Shown in pieces: positions 1 through 8,477 of a DNA stretch of 64,000 nt (position 1 is its first letter; each line of letters starts with the position of its first letter). The position numbers and the translations under genes were made by a program. Below the pieces are notes generated by a model that saw only the letters and a program-made list of their open reading frames with translations, did not search any database and was not told the origin of the DNA. Source of the DNA: Gammaproteobacteria bacterium (GTDB taxonomy: Bacteria > Pseudomonadota > Gammaproteobacteria > SZUA-229); NCBI GenBank assembly GCA_013041745.1, contig JABDRN010000019.1, forward strand, positions 62,001-126,000, read 5' to 3'.

Positions 1-2
1 CA

Positions 3-716
3 ATGAAGCATGCGATCTGGGCTATCGTACCGGCAGCTGGAATCGGTAAGCGCATGCAGTCTGATGTCCCCAAGCAATACCTGTCTATAAACGGACGAGC
101 CGTTCTCGAATATACGGTCAATACCTTACTCCATAATAATAATATCACTGGACTGGTAATCGCTTTACAGCAAGGTGATACTTACTGGCCGAATATCAGA
201 ATAGATTCTGAGAAGCCGGTATTAGTGGCGCCCGGTGGTAAAGAGCGCTCGGATTCAGTACTTAACGCATTAACTGAACTCACCCGCTATGAGCATTTTG
301 ATGCCGATAACGACTGGGTCATGGTGCATGATGCTGTGCGCTGTTGCCTGCGACAGGGCGATATCGACAGACTGGTCTCGCAAGTTGCTGACGATGACAA
401 TGGTGGCCTGCTGGCACTGCCGGTGCGCGATACCATGAAAAGACAGGCTGCCGGCAGTACACCTTCGGCGGTGTCAGCCACAGTCGATCGGGAAAATCTC
501 TGGCATGCGCTCACACCCCAGTATTTTCCGGCGAAAAGCCTTAAGAAAGCCCTGGAAACTGCCAGCATTAACGGCCAGAGCATCACCGATGAGTCTTCAG
601 CGATGGAGCTTGCGGGATTCTCACCGATACTGGTTCAGGGGCACGAAGATAATATCAAGATCACACGCCCGGATGATCTGCGCCTGGCTGGCCTTTACCT
701 GCGAACTCAGCAATAG
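3..716 (+). CDS. ispD: 2-C-methyl-D-erythritol 4-phosphate cytidylyltransferase
   Basis: Cytosolic enzyme of the MEP isoprenoid pathway that joins MEP to CTP to give CDP-methylerythritol. The 237-residue product has the usual family length. The N-terminal nucleotide-binding signature PAAGIGKRMQSDVPKQYL is at about residues 10-27, the VMVHDAVR segment is near residue 107, and TVDRENLWHALTPQ lies in the middle. The ATG is 2 nt from the window edge, so its upstream neighbour and ribosome-binding site cannot be judged. It is followed after 64 nt by ispF, the usual gammaproteobacterial pairing, so the two are probably co-transcribed. Confidence 0.96.
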   Translation: MKHAIWAIVPAAGIGKRMQSDVPKQYLSINGRAVLEYTVNTLLHNNNITGLVIALQQGDTYWPNIRIDSEKPVLVAPGGKERSDSVLNALTELTRYEHFDADNDWVMVHDAVRCCLRQGDIDRLVSQVADDDNGGLLALPVRDTMKRQAAGSTPSAVSATVDRENLWHALTPQYFPAKSLKKALETASINGQSITDESSAMELAGFSPILVQGHEDNIKITRPDDLRLAGLYLRTQQ

Positions 717-780
717 TAGAAATGGTAGAGCCGATGGTTTTCATGTTTCTCCCGACAGATAGAATAAATAGAGGAAAGCG

Positions 781-1293
781 ATGAATAATGAAAATGATGC
801 CCGCTTACCGCCATATCGTATAGGTCATGGCTATGATGTTCACCGATTTGGTGAAGGTGATCACATCGTCCTGGGTGGAGTGAAGATCCCGTATCAATAT
901 GGCTTCATCGCGCACTCTGACGGTGATGTTTTGATACATGCAATATGTGATGCCATGCTCGGTGCTATTGCGGCGGGTGACATCGGCCAGCACTTTCCTG
1001 ATACAGATGCCAGGTATAAAGATATCGAGAGTAGTGTGTTGCTCGATAATACCTTTCAACTATTAAAACATGATGGCTATGATGTGGTTAATATCGACTG
1101 CACCATTATTGCGCAATCACCGAAAATGTCGCCGCATATTTCTGCGATGTCACAAAACCTTTGTGCTGTTTTAAACATCGCACCAACACAAATCAATATT
1201 AAAGCAACGACAACTGAGAGTTTGGGCTTCGCCGGAAGGGAAGAAGGAATAGCAGTACATGCTGTTGTAATGCTTTACAGAATGTCTGGTTAA
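781..1293 (+). CDS. ispF: 2-C-methyl-D-erythritol 2,4-cyclodiphosphate synthase
   Basis: Converts CDP-methylerythritol 2-phosphate to the cyclic diphosphate in the MEP pathway; the family works as a homotrimer with zinc at the active site. The metal-binding GHGYDVHRFGEG (about residues 15-26), HSDGDVLIHA and the C-terminal KATTTESLGFAGREEGI block are intact. At 170 residues it carries about ten more N-terminal residues than typical members. An AGAGGAAAG ribosome-binding site just upstream supports this ATG. The truD-surE genes that often follow ispDF are not here; a 267-nt AT-rich gap comes next. Confidence 0.96.
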   Translation: MNNENDARLPPYRIGHGYDVHRFGEGDHIVLGGVKIPYQYGFIAHSDGDVLIHAICDAMLGAIAAGDIGQHFPDTDARYKDIESSVLLDNTFQLLKHDGYDVVNIDCTIIAQSPKMSPHISAMSQNLCAVLNIAPTQINIKATTTESLGFAGREEGIAVHAVVMLYRMSG

Positions 1294-1560
1294 TTGACTA
1301 AAATCACGTTTATTCCTTTATTTATAGTAATAAATGAATTTTTTTTACAAAAAACTATTTACTTTGTTTGATTTAAGTTATAAAACATCATCACGATTTT
1401 TATACATGCTGTTGAGTGTGTAAAAATTTACAAATGGTATCCCGATATACTAAACAAATATCTCTTAGAGATGGTGGCTAAAGACGAGAGTCCCGATCTA
1501 CCTCTAAAAACAACTTAAGCAATTTAATAATAAACTTCAATCATCAAAGGGCAACATATA

Positions 1561-1974
1561 ATGGTACCTGCAAAAAAGAAAGCTGTTAAAAAGAAGGCTG
1601 TAAAAAAGAAAGCTGTAAAAAAGAAAGCAGTAGCACCTGCTAAAAAAATCAAAGCAATCAAAGATGCTTACACTAAGTCTGCACTGTACGCGCACATCTC
1701 CGAAGACACGGGACTGGCACGTAAAGATGTAGCAAAAGTTTTCGATTCACTGAACGAGGTAATCGAAGGCCACATCAAGAGCCGTGGTGCCGGGGAGTTT
1801 AAAGTACCTGGTTTAATGAAAATCAAGGTTAATAAGAAGCCTGCAACTAAAGCCAGAAAAGGCGTACCTAACCCATTCCGTCCAGGCGAGTTGATGGATG
1901 TCGCTGCCAAGCCAGCACGTAAGGTCGTTAAAGTTCTGCCGTTGAAGGCACTGAAAGATATGGCTGCCAGCTAA
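1561..1974 (+). CDS. HU-fold DNA-binding protein with Lys-rich N-terminal repeats
   Basis: Predicted nucleoid-associated protein of 137 residues. Residues 5-24 are four KKKAV-type pentapeptides, a histone H1-like basic tail. From about residue 35 to the end it resembles the HU/IHF fold (KSALYAHISEDTGLARKDVAKVFDSL has the HU N-terminal helix pattern), but the beta-arm is replaced by a basic segment KPATKARKGVPNPFRPGE. The fold assignment is by pattern and the function is inferred. It stands alone between ispF and a strong terminator. The upstream gap is AT-rich and holds the palindrome ATCTCTTAGAGAT at 1460-1472. Confidence 0.82.
   Translation: MVPAKKKAVKKKAVKKKAVKKKAVAPAKKIKAIKDAYTKSALYAHISEDTGLARKDVAKVFDSLNEVIEGHIKSRGAGEFKVPGLMKIKVNKKPATKARKGVPNPFRPGELMDVAAKPARKVVKVLPLKALKDMAAS
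1573..1632 (+). repeat. Four in-frame 15-bp tandem units encoding KKKAV
   Basis: Four copies of a unit close to AAAAAGAAAGCTGTA run head to tail inside the HU-like gene. They differ at a few positions. The array could expand or contract in 5-residue steps without breaking the frame. Confidence 0.9.
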
Positions 1975-2016
1975 CGGTAAGCTATAAATAAAAGCTATAG
2001 ATAAGCTTTAACGAGG

Positions 2017-2046
2017 CCCGGTAAGACTCTGTTTTACCGGGTTTTT
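2017..2046 (+). terminator. Rho-independent terminator after the HU-like gene
   Basis: CCCGGTAA (2017-2024) pairs perfectly with TTACCGGG (2034-2041) around a 9-nt loop and is followed by five T. It ends 3 nt before the next gene's ATG, so it separates the HU-like transcript from the esterase gene. Confidence 0.88.
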
Positions 2047-2049
2047 ATT

Positions 2050-2640
2050 ATGAAAACGCAAAAATTACTGTATCTGCACGGCTTCAACAGTTCGCCACAG
2101 TCTCACAAGGCGCAGCTGGTCGCTCAGTATATGGCAGAGCATAACTGCCTGGACCTGCTGTTGTGCCCGCAGATACCGACTGTGCCTGAAGAAGCGAGGC
2201 AGTTGCTCGAACAGATCGTCGAACAAACCTTGCAGCGTTATGCACTGAATTATATCGGTAGTTCTCTCGGCGGGTATTATGCGACCTATCTCGCTGAAAA
2301 ATATTCAGGTTCAGCCGTTTTGATTAACCCCTCGGTTAAGCCATATGAGACCTTGCGTGCTTACCTTGGCAAGAACAAGTTTTATTTTGATGAAGGTGAG
2401 TGGGATTTCGATGAGTCACATATCCGACAGCTTGAAGCAATGAAAGTGGATGATATCACTGATCCTGAGCGTTACCTGGTATTGTTGCAAACGGGTGATG
2501 AGACACTGGACTATCGTGAAGCTGAATCTAAGTATAGAGATAGTCAGTGCATCATCGAACGGGGTGGAGATCACTCGTTTGTCGGGCTGGAGCGATTTAT
2601 CCCGCAGATAATGCAGTTCAGCAAGATACGATGTGATTGA
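2050..2640 (+). CDS. YqiA-family alpha/beta-hydrolase (esterase)
   Basis: Small cytosolic alpha/beta-hydrolase of the YqiA/YcfP esterase group, 196 residues, the usual length. The N-terminal LYLHGFNSSPQSHKA motif is at about residues 7-21. The nucleophile elbow is YIGSSLGGYYA (serine near residue 74), and the C-terminal GGDHSFVG carries the likely catalytic histidine. In enterobacteria the family sits beside parE and acts on short acyl esters in vitro; no parE is present here and the natural substrate is unknown. The ATG directly follows a terminator stem, so its promoter position is unclear. Confidence 0.86.
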   Translation: MKTQKLLYLHGFNSSPQSHKAQLVAQYMAEHNCLDLLLCPQIPTVPEEARQLLEQIVEQTLQRYALNYIGSSLGGYYATYLAEKYSGSAVLINPSVKPYETLRAYLGKNKFYFDEGEWDFDESHIRQLEAMKVDDITDPERYLVLLQTGDETLDYREAESKYRDSQCIIERGGDHSFVGLERFIPQIMQFSKIRCD

Positions 2641-2747
2641 TTTTAATCAAGCTGTTTCTGCGTTAATATCCTGTTACTAGATTAGTTTGGTTTTGGCCGC
2701 ATACCTGCGGTTAATATTATTTAAGTTCTATTTCCCGGGCATTACTT

Positions 2748-3794
2748 ATGACACTTGGTCCTTTGATGGTTGATCTGGAAGGCACTGGCATCAGCGCAAC
2801 AGAAAAACAGCTATTATTAAAACCGGAAGTCGGCGGCGTTATCCTGTTCACACGCAACTTTGAATCTATCGAACAGATAACCCAACTGGTAACAGAGATA
2901 CATGCGTTAAGGACACCGAGATTACTGGTTGCCGTCGATCATGAAGGCGGTCGTGTACAGAGATTTCATGAAGGCTTCAGCCGAATACCGGCCGCGGCGA
3001 GTTACGCCAAAGCGGTGAAGAATGATCTTGAAAAAAGCCGACAGCTATCTGAGAATGCAGGCTGGTTGATGGCGATCGAGCTGCGGGCCTGTGGCATAGA
3101 TTTCAGCTTTGCACCGGTATTGGATCTGGCGCATGGTTTGAGCGGTGTTATCGGTGATCGGGCATTTCATAGTAAGGCAGCTACCGTGGCGACACTTGCC
3201 TATGCATTCATGCACGGTATGAACCGCGCTGGTATGCAGGCGGTCGGTAAGCATTTTCCCGGACACGGTGGCGTCGTCGAAGACTCGCATGTGGCAATGC
3301 CGGTCGATCATCGTTCGCTTGAACAGCTGCTGCATACCGATATCGTACCGTTCAAAAGTATGATCGAAAACAAACTGGCAGGAATCATGCCGGCACATGT
3401 CATATATGATCAGGTCGATCCCATGCCCGCCGGTTACTCCTCATTCTGGATACAGAATATATTACGGCAGCGGTTAGACTTTCAGGGTGCGGTATTCAGT
3501 GACGATCTTTCGATGGAAGCGGCAGGTATCGCCGGTGGCTACGGAGAACGGGCAGAAGCAGCACTAAAAGCCGGCTGCGATATGGCCCTGGTATGTAACC
3601 ACCTGGACGGCGCAGTTGAAGCCGCCGAATATATCAAGGGATATCTGAATCCGACCTCACAACTGCGTCTCGTCAGGATGCATGGCGAACATGCTGTAAA
3701 CTGGGCAAAGTTGAAGTTAGATAAACACTGGCAGCAGATATCTGAACAGGTGGTGGCATTGAATGAATCACCTGAACTCGAGATGGATGTCTGA
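2748..3794 (+). CDS. nagZ: Beta-N-acetylhexosaminidase NagZ
   Basis: Cytosolic glycoside hydrolase family 3 enzyme that removes N-acetylglucosamine from 1,6-anhydromuropeptides during peptidoglycan recycling; the family also influences AmpC induction in other bacteria. The 348-residue product has the substrate-binding DHEGGRVQRF segment (about residues 64-73), the NagZ signature KHFPGHGGVVEDSH (about 168-181) with its acid/base histidine, and FSDDLSMEA (about 249-257) carrying the nucleophile aspartate. The next genes on the strand start 114 nt downstream and concern purine salvage; nagZ near an MTI phosphorylase gene is also known from pseudomonads. Confidence 0.96.
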   Translation: MTLGPLMVDLEGTGISATEKQLLLKPEVGGVILFTRNFESIEQITQLVTEIHALRTPRLLVAVDHEGGRVQRFHEGFSRIPAAASYAKAVKNDLEKSRQLSENAGWLMAIELRACGIDFSFAPVLDLAHGLSGVIGDRAFHSKAATVATLAYAFMHGMNRAGMQAVGKHFPGHGGVVEDSHVAMPVDHRSLEQLLHTDIVPFKSMIENKLAGIMPAHVIYDQVDPMPAGYSSFWIQNILRQRLDFQGAVFSDDLSMEAAGIAGGYGERAEAALKAGCDMALVCNHLDGAVEAAEYIKGYLNPTSQLRLVRMHGEHAVNWAKLKLDKHWQQISEQVVALNESPELEMDV

Positions 3795-3908
3795 ATCCAA
3801 AATATGGCGGTCTGGGCAGAGCAGTTATGACCGGTCACTGATATGATAGCGTGATCATGGGGCTTGCTTCGGCATAAATTTCAATAATAAATATAATATA
3901 GAGTATCT

Positions 3909-4280
3909 ATGAAAATGAAAAAACTACTCATCATCATGTCTAACTCAGATGCGAGTGATCCGGAGGACTGTTACGCACCGCTATTTCAGGCGACAGTCGC
4001 GGCAGCCCTGTCTCATGAGGTTGAGGTGGTGTTCACAGGTTCATCAGTCCAGCTAGCGATAGCTGATAATGCAGAAAACGCTGAGGTCAACCTGGAGACA
4101 CACCGTACTATCTATGACATCATCAAAGAAGCTCACCAGGCGGGTGTAACTTTCAAAGCCTGCAATACATCGTTCAATATGGCTGGTGAAGAGATGATTG
4201 CAGAGGTCGAAGAAAAAGTCGGTGCGGCTTACGTTGTCAGTGAAGCGATGGACGATAATACCGTCACTTTTACCTATTAG
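3909..4280 (+). CDS. DsrE/DsrF-like family protein
   Basis: A 123-residue protein of the DsrE/DsrF-like superfamily: an N-terminal strand LLIIMSNSD, an alternating alpha/beta pattern, and a C-terminal AYVVSEAM...TVTFTY strand. One cysteine, in KACNTSF near residue 83, sits where related proteins have their sulfur-handling or structural cysteine; a second is near the N-terminus (EDCYAP). It lacks the clear multi-cysteine DsrE signature, so a role in sulfur transfer is only possible. It starts 114 nt after nagZ and ends 18 nt before the phosphoribosyltransferase gene, suggesting one transcript. Confidence 0.8.
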   Translation: MKMKKLLIIMSNSDASDPEDCYAPLFQATVAAALSHEVEVVFTGSSVQLAIADNAENAEVNLETHRTIYDIIKEAHQAGVTFKACNTSFNMAGEEMIAEVEEKVGAAYVVSEAMDDNTVTFTY

Positions 4281-4298
4281 ACATCTATCCTGTCGATA

Positions 4299-4826
4299 AT
4301 GAAGTTACCCGATAATTCTAAACTGGTATTTGACAATGCTGAGATAAGCCATGCCATCGAGCGCCTGGCTGAAAAGCTCAATAAACAGCTAATCGATGAA
4401 ACTCCGGTTGCGCTATGTGTCATGCAGGGCGGACTTATCTTTTCCGGGCACCTGATTCCGAGGCTGCAGTGTATGCTGGATATCGACTACATCCATGCCA
4501 CACGTTATGGCAATACCACAAGCGGCGGTCAACTGAGCTGGAAATCTTATCCAGACACTGCATTGCAAGGCCGCACCGTGTTGATACTGGATGATATCCT
4601 CGATGAAGGGCATACACTACAGTCTATCCACAGTTACTGTGAGGAGCAGGGCGCCAGTAAGGTGATCTCGGCGGTACTGGTACGTAAAAACCATGAACGT
4701 TGTGTCGATAACGAGCTGACCGATAATGTTGCACTCGATGTTGAAGATAAATACGTATTCGGTTTTGGTATGGACTATGACGGTAAATACCGGCAACTCG
4801 ATTCGATCTACGCTTTAAATGATTAA
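4299..4826 (+). CDS. Hypoxanthine-guanine phosphoribosyltransferase family protein
   Basis: Type I phosphoribosyltransferase, 175 residues, predicted to convert hypoxanthine (and perhaps guanine) plus PRPP to the nucleotide. The PRPP-binding loop VLILDDILDEGHTL is at about residues 92-105 and the phosphate-binding CVMQGGLIFSGHL segment near 40-52. The gene lies 18 nt after the DsrE-like gene and 42 nt before the MTI phosphorylase gene. That order suggests hypoxanthine released from methylthioinosine is returned to IMP by this enzyme. Substrate choice cannot be read from sequence alone. Confidence 0.9.
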   Translation: MKLPDNSKLVFDNAEISHAIERLAEKLNKQLIDETPVALCVMQGGLIFSGHLIPRLQCMLDIDYIHATRYGNTTSGGQLSWKSYPDTALQGRTVLILDDILDEGHTLQSIHSYCEEQGASKVISAVLVRKNHERCVDNELTDNVALDVEDKYVFGFGMDYDGKYRQLDSIYALND

Positions 4827-4868
4827 CAAGATGATACTAGGTCGTCACTATTTTTCAGGCAGGTACCT

Positions 4869-5657
4869 GTGAAACTGGCAATAATAGGCGGTAGCCTGTT
4901 GAAGCCGCCCGATAGTTTTGCTTCCGGTGAACAGGAGCACGTTAAAACACCTTTCGGCGAGCCATCTGACAATTTTATCTCAGCGAATATCGATGGCCTC
5001 GAGCTGGTCTACTTTAACCGTCACGGCGTGTCTCATCATATCGCACCGCACCAGGTGAACTATAAAGCGAATATGTTCGCCTTAAAGATTCTCGATGTCA
5101 CAGATATCATCGCTGTTACTGCTGTGGGTGGTATTACAGAGAGGATGTCGCCGATGAAATGGGCGCTACCTGATCAGTTGATTGATTATACACACGGACG
5201 TCTGCAGACCTATAACGATATTAACGATGATGAAGTACATCATATCGATTTCAGTTATCCGTTTGATGAGGCGCTGTGCGATAAGCTGATACGCTGCCTG
5301 CAGATGGAAGCATGCGAGTTCGAGAAGGATGGTACCTACGGGGTAACGCAGGGGCCGCGACTTGAAACTGCAGCTGAAATCAAACGTATGCAAAATGATG
5401 GCTGTGATATCGTGGGCATGACAGCGATGCCTGAGGCGTCGTTGGCACGTGAGCTGGATATGCGTTATGCCCAGCTATCACTCGTCGTCAACTGGGCAGC
5501 CGGTAAAGGCGCTGCCTCGGCTGATAGCTCGGCTCAGACTCGAAGACATGAGGTCATCTCAATGGATGAAATAAGGGCCCGTATATCCGAGGGTGACGCC
5601 ATCGCCGAGAGGCTGATCAGTCGTTTGATCTCGCTACTGGTAGATTCAGTGGACTGA
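4869..5657 (+). CDS. Probable S-methyl-5'-thioinosine phosphorylase
   Basis: Purine nucleoside phosphorylase family 2 (MTAP/MTIP) protein, 262 residues. Visible family blocks are HGVSHHIAPHQVNYKANMFAL (about residues 53-73), the GVTQGPRLETAAEIKRM block near 158-174, and GMTAMPEASLAREL near 181-194. This MTIP/MTAP-like set, with a phosphoribosyltransferase gene just upstream, favours cleavage of methylthioinosine to hypoxanthine and methylthioribose 1-phosphate over direct use of methylthioadenosine. That is an inference; a deaminase making methylthioinosine would have to be encoded elsewhere. It converges with hflD, 3 nt away. Confidence 0.83.
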   Translation: MKLAIIGGSLLKPPDSFASGEQEHVKTPFGEPSDNFISANIDGLELVYFNRHGVSHHIAPHQVNYKANMFALKILDVTDIIAVTAVGGITERMSPMKWALPDQLIDYTHGRLQTYNDINDDEVHHIDFSYPFDEALCDKLIRCLQMEACEFEKDGTYGVTQGPRLETAAEIKRMQNDGCDIVGMTAMPEASLARELDMRYAQLSLVVNWAAGKGAASADSSAQTRRHEVISMDEIRARISEGDAIAERLISRLISLLVDSVD

Positions 5658-5660
5658 CCT

Positions 5661-6281
5661 TCAAAGCCGAGCCAGGATGTTTTCACATTCAGCGATATAC
5701 GCTTTTCTACCAAACAGGAACTGCCAACGTGAACCGCCACATTGTCGCCATAGAACAGCCGATCGTATGCCTGCGAGCAGCAGGGCTCGTACTTTGCTGG
5801 CGTTGCTTTCGCTGCTCAGATAAGGCTGCTCACCAGTCACGATGATCCTGGGGCCGAGCGTGCTGATGGTCTCTTTATAGATCTGTCCTAATTTAGCGAT
5901 GGTGTTGTCGTGACTCAAGGAGAAGAAATCAAATTGCGATTCGATTTTGTTCAGCCGCTTACTTATCTCCTCGAGCATGTTCGTATTGGCCGCCAGCTTC
6001 TTCTCCAGCATGATCAGCGAGAGAGCATATTTAGTGATCTCGATGTCTCTGGAGGCTCGGTCTACAAGGTGCTGATGTAAGACCTTTATGCCATGGCTGA
6101 CACCGGCGATACTGCCATAGACCTGCTCGACGCTGTCGGCATCAAAACGAAACAGCGTCTCCAGGCTTGATTCGATATGCGCGCTATTAGCTTTGCCAGT
6201 ATTTGCAATCTGTTTGACCAGTGAGGCTGCCTGGTAGATGCCGGCGAGCGCCAGTGTCTGCTCGTATTTACTGTGTGTCAT
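5661..6281 (-). CDS. hflD: High frequency lysogenization protein HflD
   Basis: All-helical, peripheral membrane protein of 206 residues, the family's usual length. In E. coli HflD binds lambda CII and affects lysogeny; its housekeeping role is unclear. The N-terminal [20 protein letters not shown] block is typical of the family. Its ATG overlaps the mnmA stop by 4 nt (ATGA, 6278-6281), the same mnmA-hflD coupling seen across gammaproteobacteria, so it is probably made by translational coupling. Confidence 0.94.
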   Translation of the reverse strand: MTHSKYEQTLALAGIYQAASLVKQIANTGKANSAHIESSLETLFRFDADSVEQVYGSIAGVSHGIKVLHQHLVDRASRDIEITKYALSLIMLEKKLAANTNMLEEISKRLNKIESQFDFFSLSHDNTIAKLGQIYKETISTLGPRIIVTGEQPYLSSESNASKVRALLLAGIRSAVLWRQCGGSRWQFLFGRKAYIAECENILARL

Positions 6282-7387
6282 CTTGGTGTCTGTCCACTAC
6301 GGGAGTTTTTCATCGATTCTATAATGCCGCCACCGAGGCAGACTTCACCCTGATAGAAGACGATGGACTGGCCTGGAGTGATGGCTCGTTGCGCCTCGTC
6401 GAAATGCACCTCATACCTGCTGCCGCCGATCTGTTTCAGGGTGCAGGACTGGTCACTTTGACGGTAACGGATCTTCGCCTGTAAGCGGACTGCTTCGGGT
6501 TCGCTCTCTGCTATCCAGTTGACCTGGGCTGTCTCGAGTATGTCGTTGAACATCGCCGGGTGATTATGCCCCTGTGCTACTTTCAGCACATTGTTTAACA
6601 GGTCTTTCTCGACGACATACCACGGTTCTTCATCTGAATCTTTCAATCCGCCGATGCCGAGGCCTTTGCGCTGACCGAGGGTATAGAACATCAGGCCATT
6701 GTGCTGACCGATGACATCACCATCTACGCTGTGGATCTCACCAGGCTTTGCCGGCAGGAATTTTTCCAGGAAGGTGCTGAAGCGACGCTCCCCGATAAAA
6801 CATATGCCGGTGCTGTCTTTTTTATCATGTGTCAGCAGTTGATTACTTTTGGCAAGTTCCCTGATGTGCGGTTTATCATATTCCCCGACAGGGAACAGGG
6901 CATGCGAGAGCTGGTACTGGTTTAGCGCATGTAAAAAATAACTCTGGTCTTTGTTGTTGTCCCTGCCGCGTAATAATTGCGTTTTATTGCTGACAGTCCG
7001 GCTGCGTGCATAATGGCCGGTGGCTATCTTGTCGGCACCGAGCGTACGTGCATGTTCCAGAAATGCATGAAATTTGATCTCTTTGTTACACAGGATATCG
7101 GGGTTCGGTGTGCGCCCGGCACGGTATTCATCGAGGAAGTGCTGGAAAACCCTGTCCCAGTATTCGCTGGAAAAGTTGATGGTGTGTAATTTGATGCCTA
7201 GCGTTTCACTGACCGATGTCGCATCCTCAAGGTCAACCGCTGCTGCACAGTAATCTTCATCGTCGTCCTCTTCCCAGTTCTTCATGAACAGGCCTTCTAC
7301 GTCGTAACCACGCTCCAGCAGTAATAGTGCGGCGACGGAGGAGTCGACACCGCCTGACATGCCCACGATGATCTTCTGTTTACTCAT
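6278..7387 (-). CDS. mnmA: tRNA-specific 2-thiouridylase MnmA
   Basis: Adds sulfur to position 2 of the wobble uridine of Lys, Glu and Gln tRNAs, using persulfide delivered by a Tus/IscS relay. The 369-residue product has the ATP-pyrophosphatase loop GMSGGVDSS (residues 9-17), the catalytic cysteine in [11 protein letters not shown] (Cys100) and the second cysteine in [10 protein letters not shown] (Cys196). It is the third gene of a minus-strand run: DUF2062, Nudix, mnmA, hflD, with gaps of 5 and 9 nt and then a 4-nt overlap. Confidence 0.97.
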   Translation of the reverse strand: MSKQKIIVGMSGGVDSSVAALLLLERGYDVEGLFMKNWEEDDDEDYCAAAVDLEDATSVSETLGIKLHTINFSSEYWDRVFQHFLDEYRAGRTPNPDILCNKEIKFHAFLEHARTLGADKIATGHYARSRTVSNKTQLLRGRDNNKDQSYFLHALNQYQLSHALFPVGEYDKPHIRELAKSNQLLTHDKKDSTGICFIGERRFSTFLEKFLPAKPGEIHSVDGDVIGQHNGLMFYTLGQRKGLGIGGLKDSDEEPWYVVEKDLLNNVLKVAQGHNHPAMFNDILETAQVNWIAESEPEAVRLQAKIRYRQSDQSCTLKQIGGSRYEVHFDEAQRAITPGQSIVFYQGEVCLGGGIIESMKNSRSGQTPR

Positions 7388-7396
7388 GTCGAAGTA

Positions 7397-7843
7397 TTAT
7401 GGCACGTTGACCAGCATGTTCAGCGGGAAGCGCTGTCCAGCAATATAGTCATCGATACAGTTGATCACCATGGGGGTGCGCAGCTTTTCCGGTTCTGCCA
7501 GGAGCTCATGACGGCTCTTCCAGATGGCCTGTATGACGCCCTTGTCCAGTGGCTGTTGTGCATCATGATTTTTACAGCTGCCGCACATGGCGACACGAAG
7601 AAAAGACTCACCACTTTCTGGTTGTTTCCACAGGTAGATACCGGTGATGGCTTCCGGTACGAACTGCCAGGCGGTCTCTTCCTGGGTCTCACGTATGACG
7701 GCGTCGATCAGGCTCTCATCAGGCTCCAGGTGACCGGCTGGCTGATTGAATACGGCTTCGCCCTGTATCAGCTCCTCGACCATGAGAAATTTATTATTAT
7801 GTTCGATGATTGCAGCAACTGTTGCGTGTGGTTTCCAGATCAT
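7397..7843 (-). CDS. NudJ-like Nudix hydrolase
   Basis: Nudix hydrolase of 148 residues, resembling the phosphatase NudJ that sits next to mnmA in many gammaproteobacteria. NudJ acts on thiamine pyrophosphate intermediates and nucleoside triphosphates. The Nudix box runs from GHLEPDESLIDAVI into RETQEETAW (about residues 37-59). The box is canonical except that the final glycine of EExG is alanine, which also occurs in relatives. It lies 9 nt upstream of mnmA. A role in thiamine metabolism is only inferred. Confidence 0.88.
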   Translation of the reverse strand: MIWKPHATVAAIIEHNNKFLMVEELIQGEAVFNQPAGHLEPDESLIDAVIRETQEETAWQFVPEAITGIYLWKQPESGESFLRVAMCGSCKNHDAQQPLDKGVIQAIWKSRHELLAEPEKLRTPMVINCIDDYIAGQRFPLNMLVNVP

Positions 7844-7848
7844 GATGA

Positions 7849-8364
7849 TTATTTCTTCAGGTGCGCCTTGGTCGAGCGCCGGTTGAGAACCGAATAGCGC
7901 CAGAAGCCGTCGATCGCGAAATATCCGATGACACTACAGATGGATGCCATGGTGAAGCAGCCGACTAAAAAAGGTTTCCAGCTGGCGGAGAGTTCGTTCA
8001 GCAGCCAGTCAAAGGTCAGTTCAAAACTAAAATCCTCGGGTGGCTCACCAATGATCCAGGTGCCCACCAGGTACGCGAAGTAGAACATGGGTGGAATAGT
8101 AAACGGATTAGTGATCCACACCAGTACCAAGGATAGTGGCAGGTTGGTTCTTATCCAGATCGCGGCGCCCGCTGCCAGTACCATCTGAAACGGTACCGGC
8201 ATCCAGGCACAGAACAGACCAACAGCGAATGCTCCGGCAACGGAACGGCGGTTGAGGTGCCAGAGGTTCGGTTCATGCAGCCATTCGCCAAAGATTTTTA
8301 GTGTTTTGTTGTCTTTGATTGTTTGCGGGCTGGGCAAAAAACGTTGGAAAAACTTGCGAGGCAT
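7849..8364 (-). CDS. DUF2062 inner-membrane protein
   Basis: A 171-residue protein with a DUF2062 domain and no known reaction. The pattern RRSVAGAFAVGLFCAWMPV at about residues 39-57 is the family's entry segment. Three hydrophobic helices follow (about 46-70, 75-102 and 135-155), so it is placed in the inner membrane. It is the first gene of the minus-strand run and is transcribed divergently from comEC, with 113 nt between the likely starts. DUF2062 next to comEC is common in related bacteria. Confidence 0.85.
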   Translation of the reverse strand: MPRKFFQRFLPSPQTIKDNKTLKIFGEWLHEPNLWHLNRRSVAGAFAVGLFCAWMPVPFQMVLAAGAAIWIRTNLPLSLVLVWITNPFTIPPMFYFAYLVGTWIIGEPPEDFSFELTFDWLLNELSASWKPFLVGCFTMASICSVIGYFAIDGFWRYSVLNRRSTKAHLKK

Positions 8365-8477
8365 GGTTATAGTGTTAATCGGTCATATACAGCAATTTAT
8401 TAAGCTGGATATTATCACCTTTTATGCTGTTATTTGGTAAAAGCATGGATAGCTTTTATATTATTAGGATATTTGTA

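Noticed and set aside
3864..3897. TTGCTT and TATAAT before the DsrE-like gene as a promoter
   Set aside because: The spacer is 22 nt, too long for a sigma-70 promoter.
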